Positions 44,848-53,349 of a stretch of DNA of 64,000 nt are shown here, piece by piece. A program made the position numbers and the translations under genes. How positions within the stretch are numbered: position 1 is the stretch's first letter; each line of letters opens with the position of its first letter. The notes under the pieces are model-generated. The model was given only the letters and a program-made list of their open reading frames with translations. It had not been told where the DNA came from and ran no database searches. This DNA is from Flavobacteriaceae bacterium UBA5534. GTDB lineage: Bacteria; Bacteroidota; Bacteroidia; Flavobacteriales; Flavobacteriaceae. The DNA lies in the NCBI GenBank assembly GCA_002426015.1, contig DINS01000031.1, positions 56,033 through 120,032 of the forward strand, read 5' to 3'.

Positions 44848-45594
44848 ATGATAAGTATTGTTATTCCTGTTTTTAACGAAGAAAATAACATTGGCAAATT
44901 GCTTGAGCATTTGTTTGATAACTCATCATCTAAAAACATTTCTGAAATACTAGTTGTTGATGGTGGCAGTACAGATAGTTCACAGCAAATTATTAAAAAA
45001 GTAATCTCTGTCATCTCGAGCGCAGTCGAGAGATCTCAAAAAAAAGGTCTCGACTGCGCTCGACCAGACATAGTTCTATTAAATTCATCAAAAGGTCGAG
45101 CAAAACAAATGAATCTTGGCGCAAAACATGCCACAGGAACTATTCTTTATTTTCTTCATGCCGATTCTTTTCCTCCTAAAAATTTTGACAAATTAATTAT
45201 TAATGAAGTTAATAAAGGGAATCTGGCTGGTTGTTTTAGAATGCAGTTTGACAGTAATCATTGGTGGTTGAGGCTAGCAAGCTGGTTAACAAAGTTTTGT
45301 TGGAGAGCTTGTCGTGGTGGAGATCAAAGTCAATTTATAACTAAAGATTTATTTAACGATATAGGTGGCTTTGATGAAAACTATATTGTTTACGAAGACA
45401 ACATCCTTATTAACGAGTTGTTTGCTAGAAAACAATTTGTCGTCATTCAAGAGAAAATATATTCGTCTGCAAGACTTTATGAAAAACATGGCGTTTGGAA
45501 ACTTCAGTATCATTTTATAGCAATTTATTTTAAGAAATGGTTTGGTGCTTCTGCTGAAGACATCTTCAAATACTACAAAAAGTATATTGCTTAA
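44848..45594 (+). CDS. rSAM/arsenosugar-associated family 2 glycosyltransferase (TIGR04283 type)
   Basis: GT2-family transferase of 248 residues. Motifs: ISIVIPVFNEENNIG, VVDGGSTDSS, SSKGRAKQMNLGA, the metal-binding FLHADSFPP, and RGGDQSQFI in the acceptor half. Residues 52-76 (VISVISSAVERSQKKG and onward) are extra relative to the family as I recall it and are encoded by a palindromic repeat at 45016-45063, kept in frame. The insert lies in a surface loop between strands, so the enzyme may still be active. It shares a TTAA with the stop of the convergent glycosidase gene. Confidence 0.87.
   Translation: MISIVIPVFNEENNIGKLLEHLFDNSSSKNISEILVVDGGSTDSSQQIIKKVISVISSAVERSQKKGLDCARPDIVLLNSSKGRAKQMNLGAKHATGTILYFLHADSFPPKNFDKLIINEVNKGNLAGCFRMQFDSNHWWLRLASWLTKFCWRACRGGDQSQFITKDLFNDIGGFDENYIVYEDNILINELFARKQFVVIQEKIYSSARLYEKHGVWKLQYHFIAIYFKKWFGASAEDIFKYYKKYIA
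45016..45063 (+). repeat. REP-like inverted repeat inside a coding sequence
   Basis: Two perfect 16-bp reverse-complementary arms (45016-45031, 45048-45063; core TCGAGCGCAGTCGA) separated by 16 bp that include eight consecutive A residues. Its G/C content is far above the flanks. Both arms are translated in frame in the glycosyltransferase gene. I recall palindromes with this core as common dispersed repeats in flavobacterial genomes; this is memory, not a search result. Confidence 0.8.
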
Positions 45595-46601
45595 TATTTA
45601 GAATACTGTTTTCTTATGGTTTCTTCAGCAGGTTTGTTTTGAGGCGTAAATCGATTATTTTCTATTCCTCCAACAGATTCGTAATCGATAAACCATTTCC
45701 AAACAAAACCACCAGCAAACCATTCTTCGTCCCATAATTCATCAAACAAAGACTGCGTTAAAACAGATTGTGCTTCAAGATTTACTTTCCCATCTTCTCT
45801 ATCAACTAACCAAGGTTTTACTCCTGCATAATCAATACTTCTATAACCAAATTCGGTAAACAAAATTGGTTTTTTATAGGTGTCATAAAAACTTTTTAAT
45901 AGTGTTTTATGCTTTTGCCACCCTTTCCTGCTTCCTGCTAATGTTGGTGTTTGTTCTTGACTTAAAGGAAAATAACCATCAACACCTATATAATCTAATT
46001 CACTCCAAAAAGGAGTTCTGTTAAACTCATTCCAATTTGCTGCATAAGTTAATTTGCCTTTATAAATAGTCTTTATTTCTTTAATTAATTGTTGCCAATA
46101 TTCAGGACGCTCATCTACAAACCCTTCTAACTCTGTTCCGATACAAAAAACATCTGCATTCATTTCTTGAGCAACTCTAGCAAACTCTAATATAAATTTA
46201 GAATACGTTTGTTCTAAAGTTTGCCAATCTTCTTCAGAACCCATTTTAATAAAACCTGTAAACTCTCCTCGTGAAACCCAAATTTGAGGTTTTAGCATAA
46301 TCTTTATGCCTTTTTTATTTAAAGCACTTGCATATTGCTTTACTCCATCTTCAGTTTCACCAAACCATTGTCTTTTTCCACTATATATTATCTCTGGATG
46401 AGCTAAATCTCTAATAAACCCAAATGGCATTAAGGATGCATAATTAGCATTAAGCTTAACAACAGGATTTACATGTTTATCTGAAATTGAATCACCAGAA
46501 GCTACAAAACTTACACCATTAATTTTTTCAGATTTAGGAACAGTCATAGAACAAGAAGCTAACAATACAATTGTACTTAACATTAAAAAAATTGTTCTCA
46601 T
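45591..46601 (-). CDS. Lipoprotein glycoside hydrolase, GH113-like
   Basis: Secreted TIM-barrel glycosidase of 336 residues resembling family GH113 (beta-mannanase type). It has a lipoprotein signal (STIVLLASC, Cys17). The likely acid/base is Glu157 in CIGTELEGF, and the nucleophile Glu250 is in ILFTEFGYRS; an ANWNEF segment and YIGVDGYFPLS lie between. Substrate is not fixed by sequence. It is the only minus-strand gene in the 38.5-53.3 kb run, convergent with the TIGR04283 glycosyltransferase and divergent from the flavoprotein gene, so it has its own regulation. Confidence 0.87.
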   Translation of the reverse strand: MRTIFLMLSTIVLLASCSMTVPKSEKINGVSFVASGDSISDKHVNPVVKLNANYASLMPFGFIRDLAHPEIIYSGKRQWFGETEDGVKQYASALNKKGIKIMLKPQIWVSRGEFTGFIKMGSEEDWQTLEQTYSKFILEFARVAQEMNADVFCIGTELEGFVDERPEYWQQLIKEIKTIYKGKLTYAANWNEFNRTPFWSELDYIGVDGYFPLSQEQTPTLAGSRKGWQKHKTLLKSFYDTYKKPILFTEFGYRSIDYAGVKPWLVDREDGKVNLEAQSVLTQSLFDELWDEEWFAGGFVWKWFIDYESVGGIENNRFTPQNKPAEETIRKQYSKY

Positions 46602-46648
46602 AACTAATATTTAATCCTTAAATTTAAACAAACACAATTGAATTGATT

Positions 46649-46667
46649 AAGGTTTTAACAAAACCTT
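46649..46667. promoter_or_regulatory. Inverted repeat between divergent genes
   Basis: A perfect 8-bp inverted repeat AAGGTTTT/AAAACCTT with a 3-nt spacer, centred in the 96-bp gap between the GH113-like gene (-) and the flavoprotein gene (+). It could be an operator or a small hairpin. No perfect -7 box was found in this gap on either strand. Confidence 0.35.
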
Positions 46668-46697
46668 CGACAAAGCATTCAACGACAACCAAAACAC

Positions 46698-47996
46698 ATG
46701 GAGCACATCGTCATTATTGGCAACGGAATTTCCGGCGTTACTTCAGCAAGACATATCAGAAAACTTTCTGATAAAAAAATAACGATTATTTCTGCCGAAA
46801 CTGAACACTTTTTTTCGCGTACTGCATTAATGTATGTGTATATGGGACACATGAAGTTTGAACACACCAAGCCTTATGAAGATTGGTTTTGGAAAAAGAA
46901 TAGAATTGATTTAAAATTCGGTTTTGTGTCTTCTATTGAAACAAAAAGTAAAACTATTTATTTTGAAAATAATGACTCACTTCAATATGATAAATTAGTT
47001 ATTGCTACAGGAAGTAAATCGAATAAATTTGGCTGGTCTGGACAAGATTTAAAAGGTGTACAGGGTTTGTATCATAAACAAGATTTAGATAATCTTGAGG
47101 TATATGCACCAAATAACAAAATTTGTAAACGAGCAGTAATTGTAGGTGGTGGATTGATAGGTATTGAACTTGCTGAAATGCTAAACACTCGAAATATTCC
47201 TGTAACATTTTTAGTAAGGGAGTCTAGTTTTTGGAATGGTGTTTTGCCTAAAGGAGAAAGCGAAATGATAAATCGTCATATTAAAAATCATCATATCGAT
47301 TTGCGCTTATCAACTAACTTAAAAGAGATAATTTCTGATGAAAACGGCAAAGTTAAATCTGTAATTATAGAAGAAACAGGAGAAGAAATTCCTTGTGATT
47401 TTGTTGGTTTAACGGCTGGAGTGAGCCCTAATATTGATTTCTTAAAAAATTCAGACATTGAAACCAATCGTGGTATTCTGGTTAATCGCTATTTAGAAAC
47501 CAATATAAAAGATGTATTTGCTATTGGTGATTGTGCAGAACAACGTGAGGTCATTGGTAATAGACGACCTATTGAAGCGGTTTGGTATACAGGACGAATG
47601 ATGGGAGAAACTTTAGCACAAACCATTTGTGGAAACAAATTAGAATACAAACCAGGACATTGGTTTAACTCGGCAAAGTTTTTTGATATTGAGTATCAAA
47701 CTTATGGTTGGGTTTTTGCCAAACTAAAAGAAGGTCACCAACATTTTCACTGGAAACATAATGACGATACCAAATGCATAACCATTGAGTTTCATTCTGA
47801 AACCAATGTGTTTTTAGGCATTAATACATTTGGTATTAGAATGCGTCACGAAGTCTTCGATAAATGGTTAACTGAAAAACGAACAGTTGATTATGTTATG
47901 CAACATTTAGTAGAAGCTAATTTCGACCCAGAATTTTATAAACATTTTGAAAGAGAAATACTATCAACATATAAAAACCAATTGCAAACTGTATAA
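46698..47996 (+). CDS. NAD(P)/FAD-dependent pyridine nucleotide-disulfide type oxidoreductase
   Basis: Flavoprotein of 432 residues with the FAD-binding motif VIIGNGISGVTSA at the N-terminus, a second nucleotide motif AVIVGGGLIGIELAEM (NAD(P)H site, about residue 150), and the terminal FAD motif VFAIGDCAEQ near 275. It lacks the CxxxxC redox pair of disulfide reductases at the usual position, so it resembles ferredoxin or nitrite reductase-type NADH oxidoreductases. The next gene, 3 bp downstream, encodes a membrane ferredoxin-like protein. Together they look like an electron-transfer pair. Confidence 0.88.
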   Translation: MEHIVIIGNGISGVTSARHIRKLSDKKITIISAETEHFFSRTALMYVYMGHMKFEHTKPYEDWFWKKNRIDLKFGFVSSIETKSKTIYFENNDSLQYDKLVIATGSKSNKFGWSGQDLKGVQGLYHKQDLDNLEVYAPNNKICKRAVIVGGGLIGIELAEMLNTRNIPVTFLVRESSFWNGVLPKGESEMINRHIKNHHIDLRLSTNLKEIISDENGKVKSVIIEETGEEIPCDFVGLTAGVSPNIDFLKNSDIETNRGILVNRYLETNIKDVFAIGDCAEQREVIGNRRPIEAVWYTGRMMGETLAQTICGNKLEYKPGHWFNSAKFFDIEYQTYGWVFAKLKEGHQHFHWKHNDDTKCITIEFHSETNVFLGINTFGIRMRHEVFDKWLTEKRTVDYVMQHLVEANFDPEFYKHFEREILSTYKNQLQTV

Positions 47997-47999
47997 GCT

Positions 48000-49601
48000 A
48001 TGAGTAATAAATTAAATTATAGTATGTCTCTTGCAAAGCCAGATGCTCAAAACTTATCCATGATTCAAAAAATAGCTGTAACTCTTGGTGTAGCTGGTTT
48101 ATTCATTATGATTTTAGCATTGCTAAACGTTGATTTCCCAAACAAAGCAATCTTCTTGACCTTGTCGCTTGGATTAATTATTATTGGTACAGTTATTTTT
48201 TCACGAGATGCGTATCTCAAAAAAACGGAAGGCATCAAAAATGATGGTGTTTGGTTTAAATCCATTTCATCAAAAGGCATTTTGGCTTGGGCAACAGGAA
48301 TTATATTAACAGGCTTTTATATCGTTCTTTATTTTTATGCTGAATTATTAGGTCAAGGTTCAAATGGTGAAGCAAATACAGGAGTTATTAGTTTGTTTGA
48401 TCCGTTAAGTCAATTGTTAAGTGGTCGACCAGCTAGTCAATGGTTTGTTTACGGAACTTTGTACACTGTTGCCATTTTAGCTTTTGGGTATAAATTTATG
48501 CTTAAATATCGACACAATCGATATGAGCAATTACGTACAGCTTCAGTTATGTTTTTTCAATTGGGTTTTGCCTTTTTGATTCCAGAGTTTATGGCTCGTT
48601 TAAACGAAAGCCCTCAATACAATTTACCTTACTACGATTTAAAAAGCATGTGGCCTTTAAATTATTATTTATTTGATAGTTGGTCAATTAACGGATTTTT
48701 ATCTTCTGGAAATTTAGGTTTGTTAATGTTGCTATTTGGTGTGATTTCCATTTTTGTTATTTCACCAATATTAACTTACAAATATGGGAAACGTTGGTAT
48801 TGCTCTTGGGTTTGTGGTTGTGGAGCATTAGCCGAAACAGCAGGAGACTCATTCAGACAATTAAGTAGTAAAAAATTATCAGCATGGAAATTAGAACGTT
48901 GGCTAATTCATACTGTTTTAGTATTCTCTGTTATAATGACTATCGCAATTATTTACTCATATTTAGGTAACGATCCAACTAAATATTGGTTAACTAGAAC
49001 AGTTTTTTTAATTAGTATAGGTCTATTTTTAACATTGGTTTTTGCTTTAATAATGATTTTTAAAAGAAATGAATTAGTCAAAGACGCACGTTATGGAGCC
49101 ATTGGCTTTTTTGTTGTCATTGCTGCTTTATTTACAATGCATTTTACTGGAACTACTGATGAAATCTTCTTAATAAAATCTTCAAACTTACGTTCAGCCT
49201 ATGGCTTATATATTGGCTCAATCTTTTCTGGTGTTATAGGTACTGGTTTTTATCCTATTTTCGGAAATAGAGTTTGGTGTCGCTTTGGTTGCCCAATGGC
49301 AGCAGTTTTAGGAATGCAACAACGCCTTTTTTCTAAATTTAGAATTACTACTAATGGAGGTCAGTGTATTTCATGTGGTAATTGCTCAACCTATTGCGAA
49401 ATGGGAATCGATGTGAGAGCCTATGCTCAAAAAGGTGAGAACATTGTACGTAGCAGTTGTGTTGGCTGCGGAATTTGTAGTGCTGTTTGCCCAAGAGGTG
49501 TTTTAAAATTAGAAAATGATAGCATGAAAGGTCGCATTAACCCAAATGAGATTTTATTAGGTAATGATGTTGATTTAATGGATTTAGTGAATCAGAAATA
49601 A
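48000..49601 (+). CDS. Polytopic membrane 4Fe-4S ferredoxin-type protein (NapH/CcoG-like)
   Basis: Membrane protein of 533 residues with about nine hydrophobic segments and cysteine motifs. CSWVCGCGALAET (about 268-280) and WCRFGCPMAAVLG (about 422-434) are NapH-type loop motifs. Two 4Fe-4S sites follow near the C-terminus: CISCGNCSTYC and CVGCGICSAVCPRG (about 450-500). It probably transfers electrons across or at the membrane, fed by the flavoprotein encoded just upstream. The electron acceptor is unknown; a role in the neighbouring arsenic or lipid chemistry is possible but not shown. Confidence 0.88.
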   Translation: MSNKLNYSMSLAKPDAQNLSMIQKIAVTLGVAGLFIMILALLNVDFPNKAIFLTLSLGLIIIGTVIFSRDAYLKKTEGIKNDGVWFKSISSKGILAWATGIILTGFYIVLYFYAELLGQGSNGEANTGVISLFDPLSQLLSGRPASQWFVYGTLYTVAILAFGYKFMLKYRHNRYEQLRTASVMFFQLGFAFLIPEFMARLNESPQYNLPYYDLKSMWPLNYYLFDSWSINGFLSSGNLGLLMLLFGVISIFVISPILTYKYGKRWYCSWVCGCGALAETAGDSFRQLSSKKLSAWKLERWLIHTVLVFSVIMTIAIIYSYLGNDPTKYWLTRTVFLISIGLFLTLVFALIMIFKRNELVKDARYGAIGFFVVIAALFTMHFTGTTDEIFLIKSSNLRSAYGLYIGSIFSGVIGTGFYPIFGNRVWCRFGCPMAAVLGMQQRLFSKFRITTNGGQCISCGNCSTYCEMGIDVRAYAQKGENIVRSSCVGCGICSAVCPRGVLKLENDSMKGRINPNEILLGNDVDLMDLVNQK

Positions 49602-49616
49602 TATCTAAAACAATTG

Positions 49617-49624
49617 TATTTTTG
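49617..49624 (+). promoter_or_regulatory. -7 promoter box for the glycosyltransferase pair
   Basis: TATTTTTG, a full TAnnTTTG match, 20 bp before the ATG at 49645. No TTG lies at the right distance, so this is a moderate candidate. Confidence 0.45.
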
Positions 49625-49644
49625 CACTTTCTTTAAAGCACTAA

Positions 49645-50337
49645 ATGACCAATATTAAAGTAATTATCCCTGCCTATAACGAGGAAGATTCGATTGCGCT
49701 CGTCATCAACGAAATTCCAAAGTTTGTCAATGAAGTTATTGTAGTCGATAACAATTCAACAGATAAGACCTCTGAAATTGCCAAAAAAGCAGGAGCAACC
49801 GTGTTAACTCAACCCAAAATGGGCTATGGTAATGCATGCCTTAAAGGGATGGAATACATTGCAAATCAGGTCAAAAAGCCTTATATTGTCGTGTTTTTAG
49901 ATGGTGATTACAGTGATTATCCAGAAGAATTGACAAAGATTGTGTCTCCAATTATTGAAAATGATATCGATTTGGTCATTGGGGCAAGAGTAAAAGAACT
50001 ACGTGAGGATGGTGCCATGATGCCTCAACAAATTTTTGGAAACTGGCTGGCAACCACTTTAATGCGCTTATTTTTTGGTGCAAAATTTACCGATCTTGGA
50101 CCTTTTCGCGCCATAAAATATCAAAAATTACTCGACTTGAAGATGCAAGACCCTACTTATGGGTGGACAGTTGAGATGCAGTTAAAGTCCAAACGCCAGT
50201 GTTTATCGTATATTGAAGTGCCTGTGAGGTACAAAAAAAGAATTGGCATATCAAAAGTATCAGGAACCATAAAAGGTAGTATATTTGCAGGCGCAAAAAT
50301 CTTATGTTGGATTTTTAAATATAGTATTAAAAAATGA
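49645..50337 (+). CDS. Family 2 glycosyltransferase, DPM1-like
   Basis: GT2 enzyme of 230 residues, resembling dolichol-phosphate mannose synthase-like proteins. Motifs are IIPAYNEEDSIALVI, VDNNSTDKTSEIA, the metal-binding FLDGDYSDYPEE, and LGPFRAIKY followed by YGWTVEMQLK in the acceptor region. It has no clear membrane segments, only a hydrophobic C-terminal stretch. Such enzymes transfer a sugar to polyprenyl phosphate, and the GT-C-type enzyme encoded at 51988 could use such a lipid-linked donor. It overlaps the next gene by 4 bp (ATGA). Confidence 0.85.
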   Translation: MTNIKVIIPAYNEEDSIALVINEIPKFVNEVIVVDNNSTDKTSEIAKKAGATVLTQPKMGYGNACLKGMEYIANQVKKPYIVVFLDGDYSDYPEELTKIVSPIIENDIDLVIGARVKELREDGAMMPQQIFGNWLATTLMRLFFGAKFTDLGPFRAIKYQKLLDLKMQDPTYGWTVEMQLKSKRQCLSYIEVPVRYKKRIGISKVSGTIKGSIFAGAKILCWIFKYSIKK

Positions 50338-51824
50338 TTTTAGAATCTCTTATTATTGTTATTTACACTGTGGCTATCGTACTGATTTTCATGTATGCAT
50401 TGGCTCAATTGAATTTATTGTTCAATTACCTGACCTCTAAAGATTCTGAAGATAATTCAGAAACTTTTGACTTTTCTAATCCAGAAGAAATTCCCTTTGT
50501 AACTATTCAACTTCCGGTCTACAACGAAATGTATGTAATGGATCGCCTGTTGGATAACATTGCACTCATCGATTATCCAAAAGACAAGCTAGAAATTCAA
50601 GTATTGGACGATTCTACCGACGAAACTGTTCAAACCACTTTTGAGCATGTAGAAAAATTAAGAAAAACCGGCTTGGACATTGTCCACATCTGCCGTACAG
50701 ACCGAAGTGGCTTTAAAGCAGGTGCATTAAAAGAAGGATTAAAAATTGCAAAAGGAGAGTACATTGCCATTTTTGATGCTGACTTTTTACCAAAACCAAA
50801 TTGGTTAAAGAAAACCATACCTTATTTTAAGGATGAACAAATAGGTGTTGTACAGACGCGTTGGGGACACCTTAACCGTAATTATTCTACACTTACAAAA
50901 ATTCAAGCCTTTGCACTCGATGCTCACTTTACTTTAGAACAAGTAGGCCGCAACAGTAAAGGACATTTTATCAATTTTAATGGTACAGCTGGTGTATGGC
51001 GTAAAACCTGTATCATCGATGCTGGAAACTGGGAAGGCGATACACTTACCGAAGATTTAGATTTAAGCTACAGAGCTCAATTAAAAAATTGGAAATTCAA
51101 ATATTTAGAAGATGTTGAAACTCCTGCCGAATTGCCAGTAGTTATCAGTGCTGCACGTTCACAACAATTCCGTTGGAACAAAGGTGGTGCCGAAAATTTC
51201 CGCAAAATGATGTGGAGAGTACTAAAATCAGAAAACATCTCTGCAAAGACAAAATTACACGGTTTATTGCATTTGCTTAACAGCACCATGTTTTTGAACA
51301 TTTTCATTGTCGCTGTGTTAAGTATCCCAATGCTTTATATCAAAAACGAATATGCTCACTTACGTTATTACTTCTACTTTATGAGCTTTTTCGTTATGAG
51401 CACCATGATATTTTTTGTGTGTTACTGGATCATGTACAAACAAATTTATGGTAGTGGATTCAAAAACTTTTTTGACTACGTTCGTATGTTTTTTACGTTT
51501 TTCTCAATAGCAATGGGCTTCTCACTACATAACTCTATCGCAGTTATAGAAGGACACATCGGAAAACGAAGTGAATTTGTGCGTACGCCAAAGTTTAATA
51601 TCAAGACTCTTAAAGATTCTTGGCAAGGCAATAAATACTTAAGCAAGAACATTTCTTTAAATGTCATTGTTGAAGGTGCCTTGATGTTATATTTTGCATT
51701 TGGTATGTATAGTGCTTTTGTCGTTGGAGACCAAGGAGGTGATTTCGGATTGTTTCCATTCCACTTGATGTTGTTCATTGGTTTTGGATATGTTTTCTTT
51801 AAGTCATTAACTTCTAAAGTTTAG
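50334..51824 (+). CDS. Processive family 2 glycosyltransferase, membrane-bound
   Basis: GT2 enzyme of 496 residues related to cellulose/ceramide glucosyltransferase-type proteins. An N-terminal membrane segment is followed by the catalytic domain with VLDDSTDETV, the DxD-type FDADFLPKPNW, the TED motif LTEDLDLSYR and the QxxRW motif as QQFRWNKGG (about residues 279-286). Three or four C-terminal membrane segments follow. QxxRW indicates processive or lipid-acceptor activity. It is translationally coupled to the upstream DPM1-like gene and ends before a strong hairpin terminator. Confidence 0.87.
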   Translation: MILESLIIVIYTVAIVLIFMYALAQLNLLFNYLTSKDSEDNSETFDFSNPEEIPFVTIQLPVYNEMYVMDRLLDNIALIDYPKDKLEIQVLDDSTDETVQTTFEHVEKLRKTGLDIVHICRTDRSGFKAGALKEGLKIAKGEYIAIFDADFLPKPNWLKKTIPYFKDEQIGVVQTRWGHLNRNYSTLTKIQAFALDAHFTLEQVGRNSKGHFINFNGTAGVWRKTCIIDAGNWEGDTLTEDLDLSYRAQLKNWKFKYLEDVETPAELPVVISAARSQQFRWNKGGAENFRKMMWRVLKSENISAKTKLHGLLHLLNSTMFLNIFIVAVLSIPMLYIKNEYAHLRYYFYFMSFFVMSTMIFFVCYWIMYKQIYGSGFKNFFDYVRMFFTFFSIAMGFSLHNSIAVIEGHIGKRSEFVRTPKFNIKTLKDSWQGNKYLSKNISLNVIVEGALMLYFAFGMYSAFVVGDQGGDFGLFPFHLMLFIGFGYVFFKSLTSKV

Positions 51825-51875
51825 TTAACAGGGCGTTCCTCATAACCTTGTTATGAGTCGCGTTTTACATTATAT

Positions 51876-51913
51876 CTAATAAAAGAGCTGCAATATTGCA
51901 GCTCTTTTATTAG
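51876..51913 (+). terminator. 38-nt perfect palindrome acting as terminator
   Basis: A perfect palindrome: 19 nt followed by their reverse complement, containing AAAAGAGCTGCA and TGCAGCTCTTTT. It lies 51 bp after the glycosyltransferase stop, with a T-rich 3' arm. The two arms meet without a spacer, so a loop forms only by opening the central bases. Confidence 0.75.
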
Positions 51914-51987
51914 GATGCCATTTCAACCGCTAACGCTATTCAAAGCAAAATTCTTCTTAACTTGAACACAAAATTATAAGACCATCC

Positions 51988-53349
51988 ATGTTCAACTCAA
52001 CACTTTTAAAACTCAATAAAATTCCCGTTTTATTAGCACTTGCGAGTGTTATGTTTTACATCGCCTTCGCTTACGATTTGGTCAGAACCGATTACACCAA
52101 GCTCCTTTTACTCTATTCGGCTTTGTGCCTCTTGTTTTATAAGTTGGTGCAAACAACCAAAGACAATTATAAATTTTTGGTTGCAACAGCTTTCATATTT
52201 AGGGTTGTTTTTCTATTTGCCTTACCAAATTTATCGCAAGACTTCTATCGTTTCATTTGGGATGGTCGCATGATTCTTGAAGGCTTCAATCCATATCTCT
52301 ACACACCAGAATCATTTATCAATACAGGAAAATTTCCTGTAGCACAAGCGCAGGAATTATATAACGGAATGGGAGAACTCAATGGAAGCCACTATACCAA
52401 TTATCCACCTATCAAACAATTCATTTTTTCGATAGCAGCTTTATTTTCAGCAAATAGTATTTTGGGTTCTGCCATTGTATTTCGAGTTTTTATCATCGCA
52501 GCCGATTTTGGAACGCTCTATTTCGGAAAAAAACTATTGGAAAAATTCAATATGCCAGTTCATAAGATTTTTTGGTATGCGTTAAACCCGTTTATCATTA
52601 TCGAGCTCACAGGAAGCTTGCATTTTGAAGGGATTATGATCTTCTTTTTAGTATATAGTTTATACCTTCTTCATTCTGGAAGATGGAAACTAGCTGCTGT
52701 TGTATTAGCATTATCTATTTCGGTGAAATTGATTCCTTTGTTATTCCTTCTTTTGTTTTTTCAATCGTTCAAGCATCAAAAAAAAGGGTTCATTAAGTTG
52801 GTTGGTTTCTATTGTATTGTTGGTTTAACTACTCTTTTGTTATTTGCACCATTCTATTCATCAGAATTTATTATCAATTATTCCAAGACAGTTGCCCTAT
52901 GGTTTAATGATTTTGAATTCAATGCAAGTTTGTATTACATTGCTAGAGCAGTTGGTTACTCGATTACTGGTTATAACGAAATTGCAATTATTGGTAAGTT
53001 TATACCATTGATTGTTATTATTGCAACCTTGGTGATTACATTCTTTAAAACCAATAAAACGATTCAGCAACTTATTACAGCAATGCTTTTGGCTGCCAGT
53101 ATTTATTATTTTACCTCTACAACCATTCATCCTTGGTATTTAGCAACTCTTTTGATATTGTCTGTGTTTACCAATTATAAATTTCCTTTGGTATGGTCTT
53201 TTGTGATTATATTGAGCTATATAGCTTACGCCAATAATGACAACACTGAAAACCTTTGGATTGTAGCTTTAGAGTATCTTGTTGTTTATACTTTTTTTGC
53301 ATGGGAGGTAATTGCCAAAAGGAATCAACCTTTGCCTACTAGCTTTTAA
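51988..53349 (+). CDS. GT-C-type polyprenol-dependent mannosyl/glycosyltransferase (DUF2029-like)
   Basis: Integral membrane protein of 453 residues with about 10-12 membrane segments and little soluble sequence. The first periplasmic loop contains DFYRFIWDGRMILEGFNPYLYTPE (acidic residues near the catalytic position of GT-C enzymes), and the NYPPIKQFIF segment follows. These resemble DUF2029/GT87 proteins that use polyprenyl-phosphate sugars. It follows a terminator, so it may have its own promoter, although no clear box was seen. Its 3' end overlaps the convergent VOC gene by 11 bp. The acceptor is unknown. Confidence 0.82.
   Translation: MFNSTLLKLNKIPVLLALASVMFYIAFAYDLVRTDYTKLLLLYSALCLLFYKLVQTTKDNYKFLVATAFIFRVVFLFALPNLSQDFYRFIWDGRMILEGFNPYLYTPESFINTGKFPVAQAQELYNGMGELNGSHYTNYPPIKQFIFSIAALFSANSILGSAIVFRVFIIAADFGTLYFGKKLLEKFNMPVHKIFWYALNPFIIIELTGSLHFEGIMIFFLVYSLYLLHSGRWKLAAVVLALSISVKLIPLLFLLLFFQSFKHQKKGFIKLVGFYCIVGLTTLLLFAPFYSSEFIINYSKTVALWFNDFEFNASLYYIARAVGYSITGYNEIAIIGKFIPLIVIIATLVITFFKTNKTIQQLITAMLLAASIYYFTSTTIHPWYLATLLILSVFTNYKFPLVWSFVIILSYIAYANNDNTENLWIVALEYLVVYTFFAWEVIAKRNQPLPTSF

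Noticed and set aside
51970..51977. Minus-strand TAATTTTG promoter box
   Set aside because: It matches TAnnTTTG but no minus-strand gene lies downstream within reach; likely chance in A/T-rich DNA.
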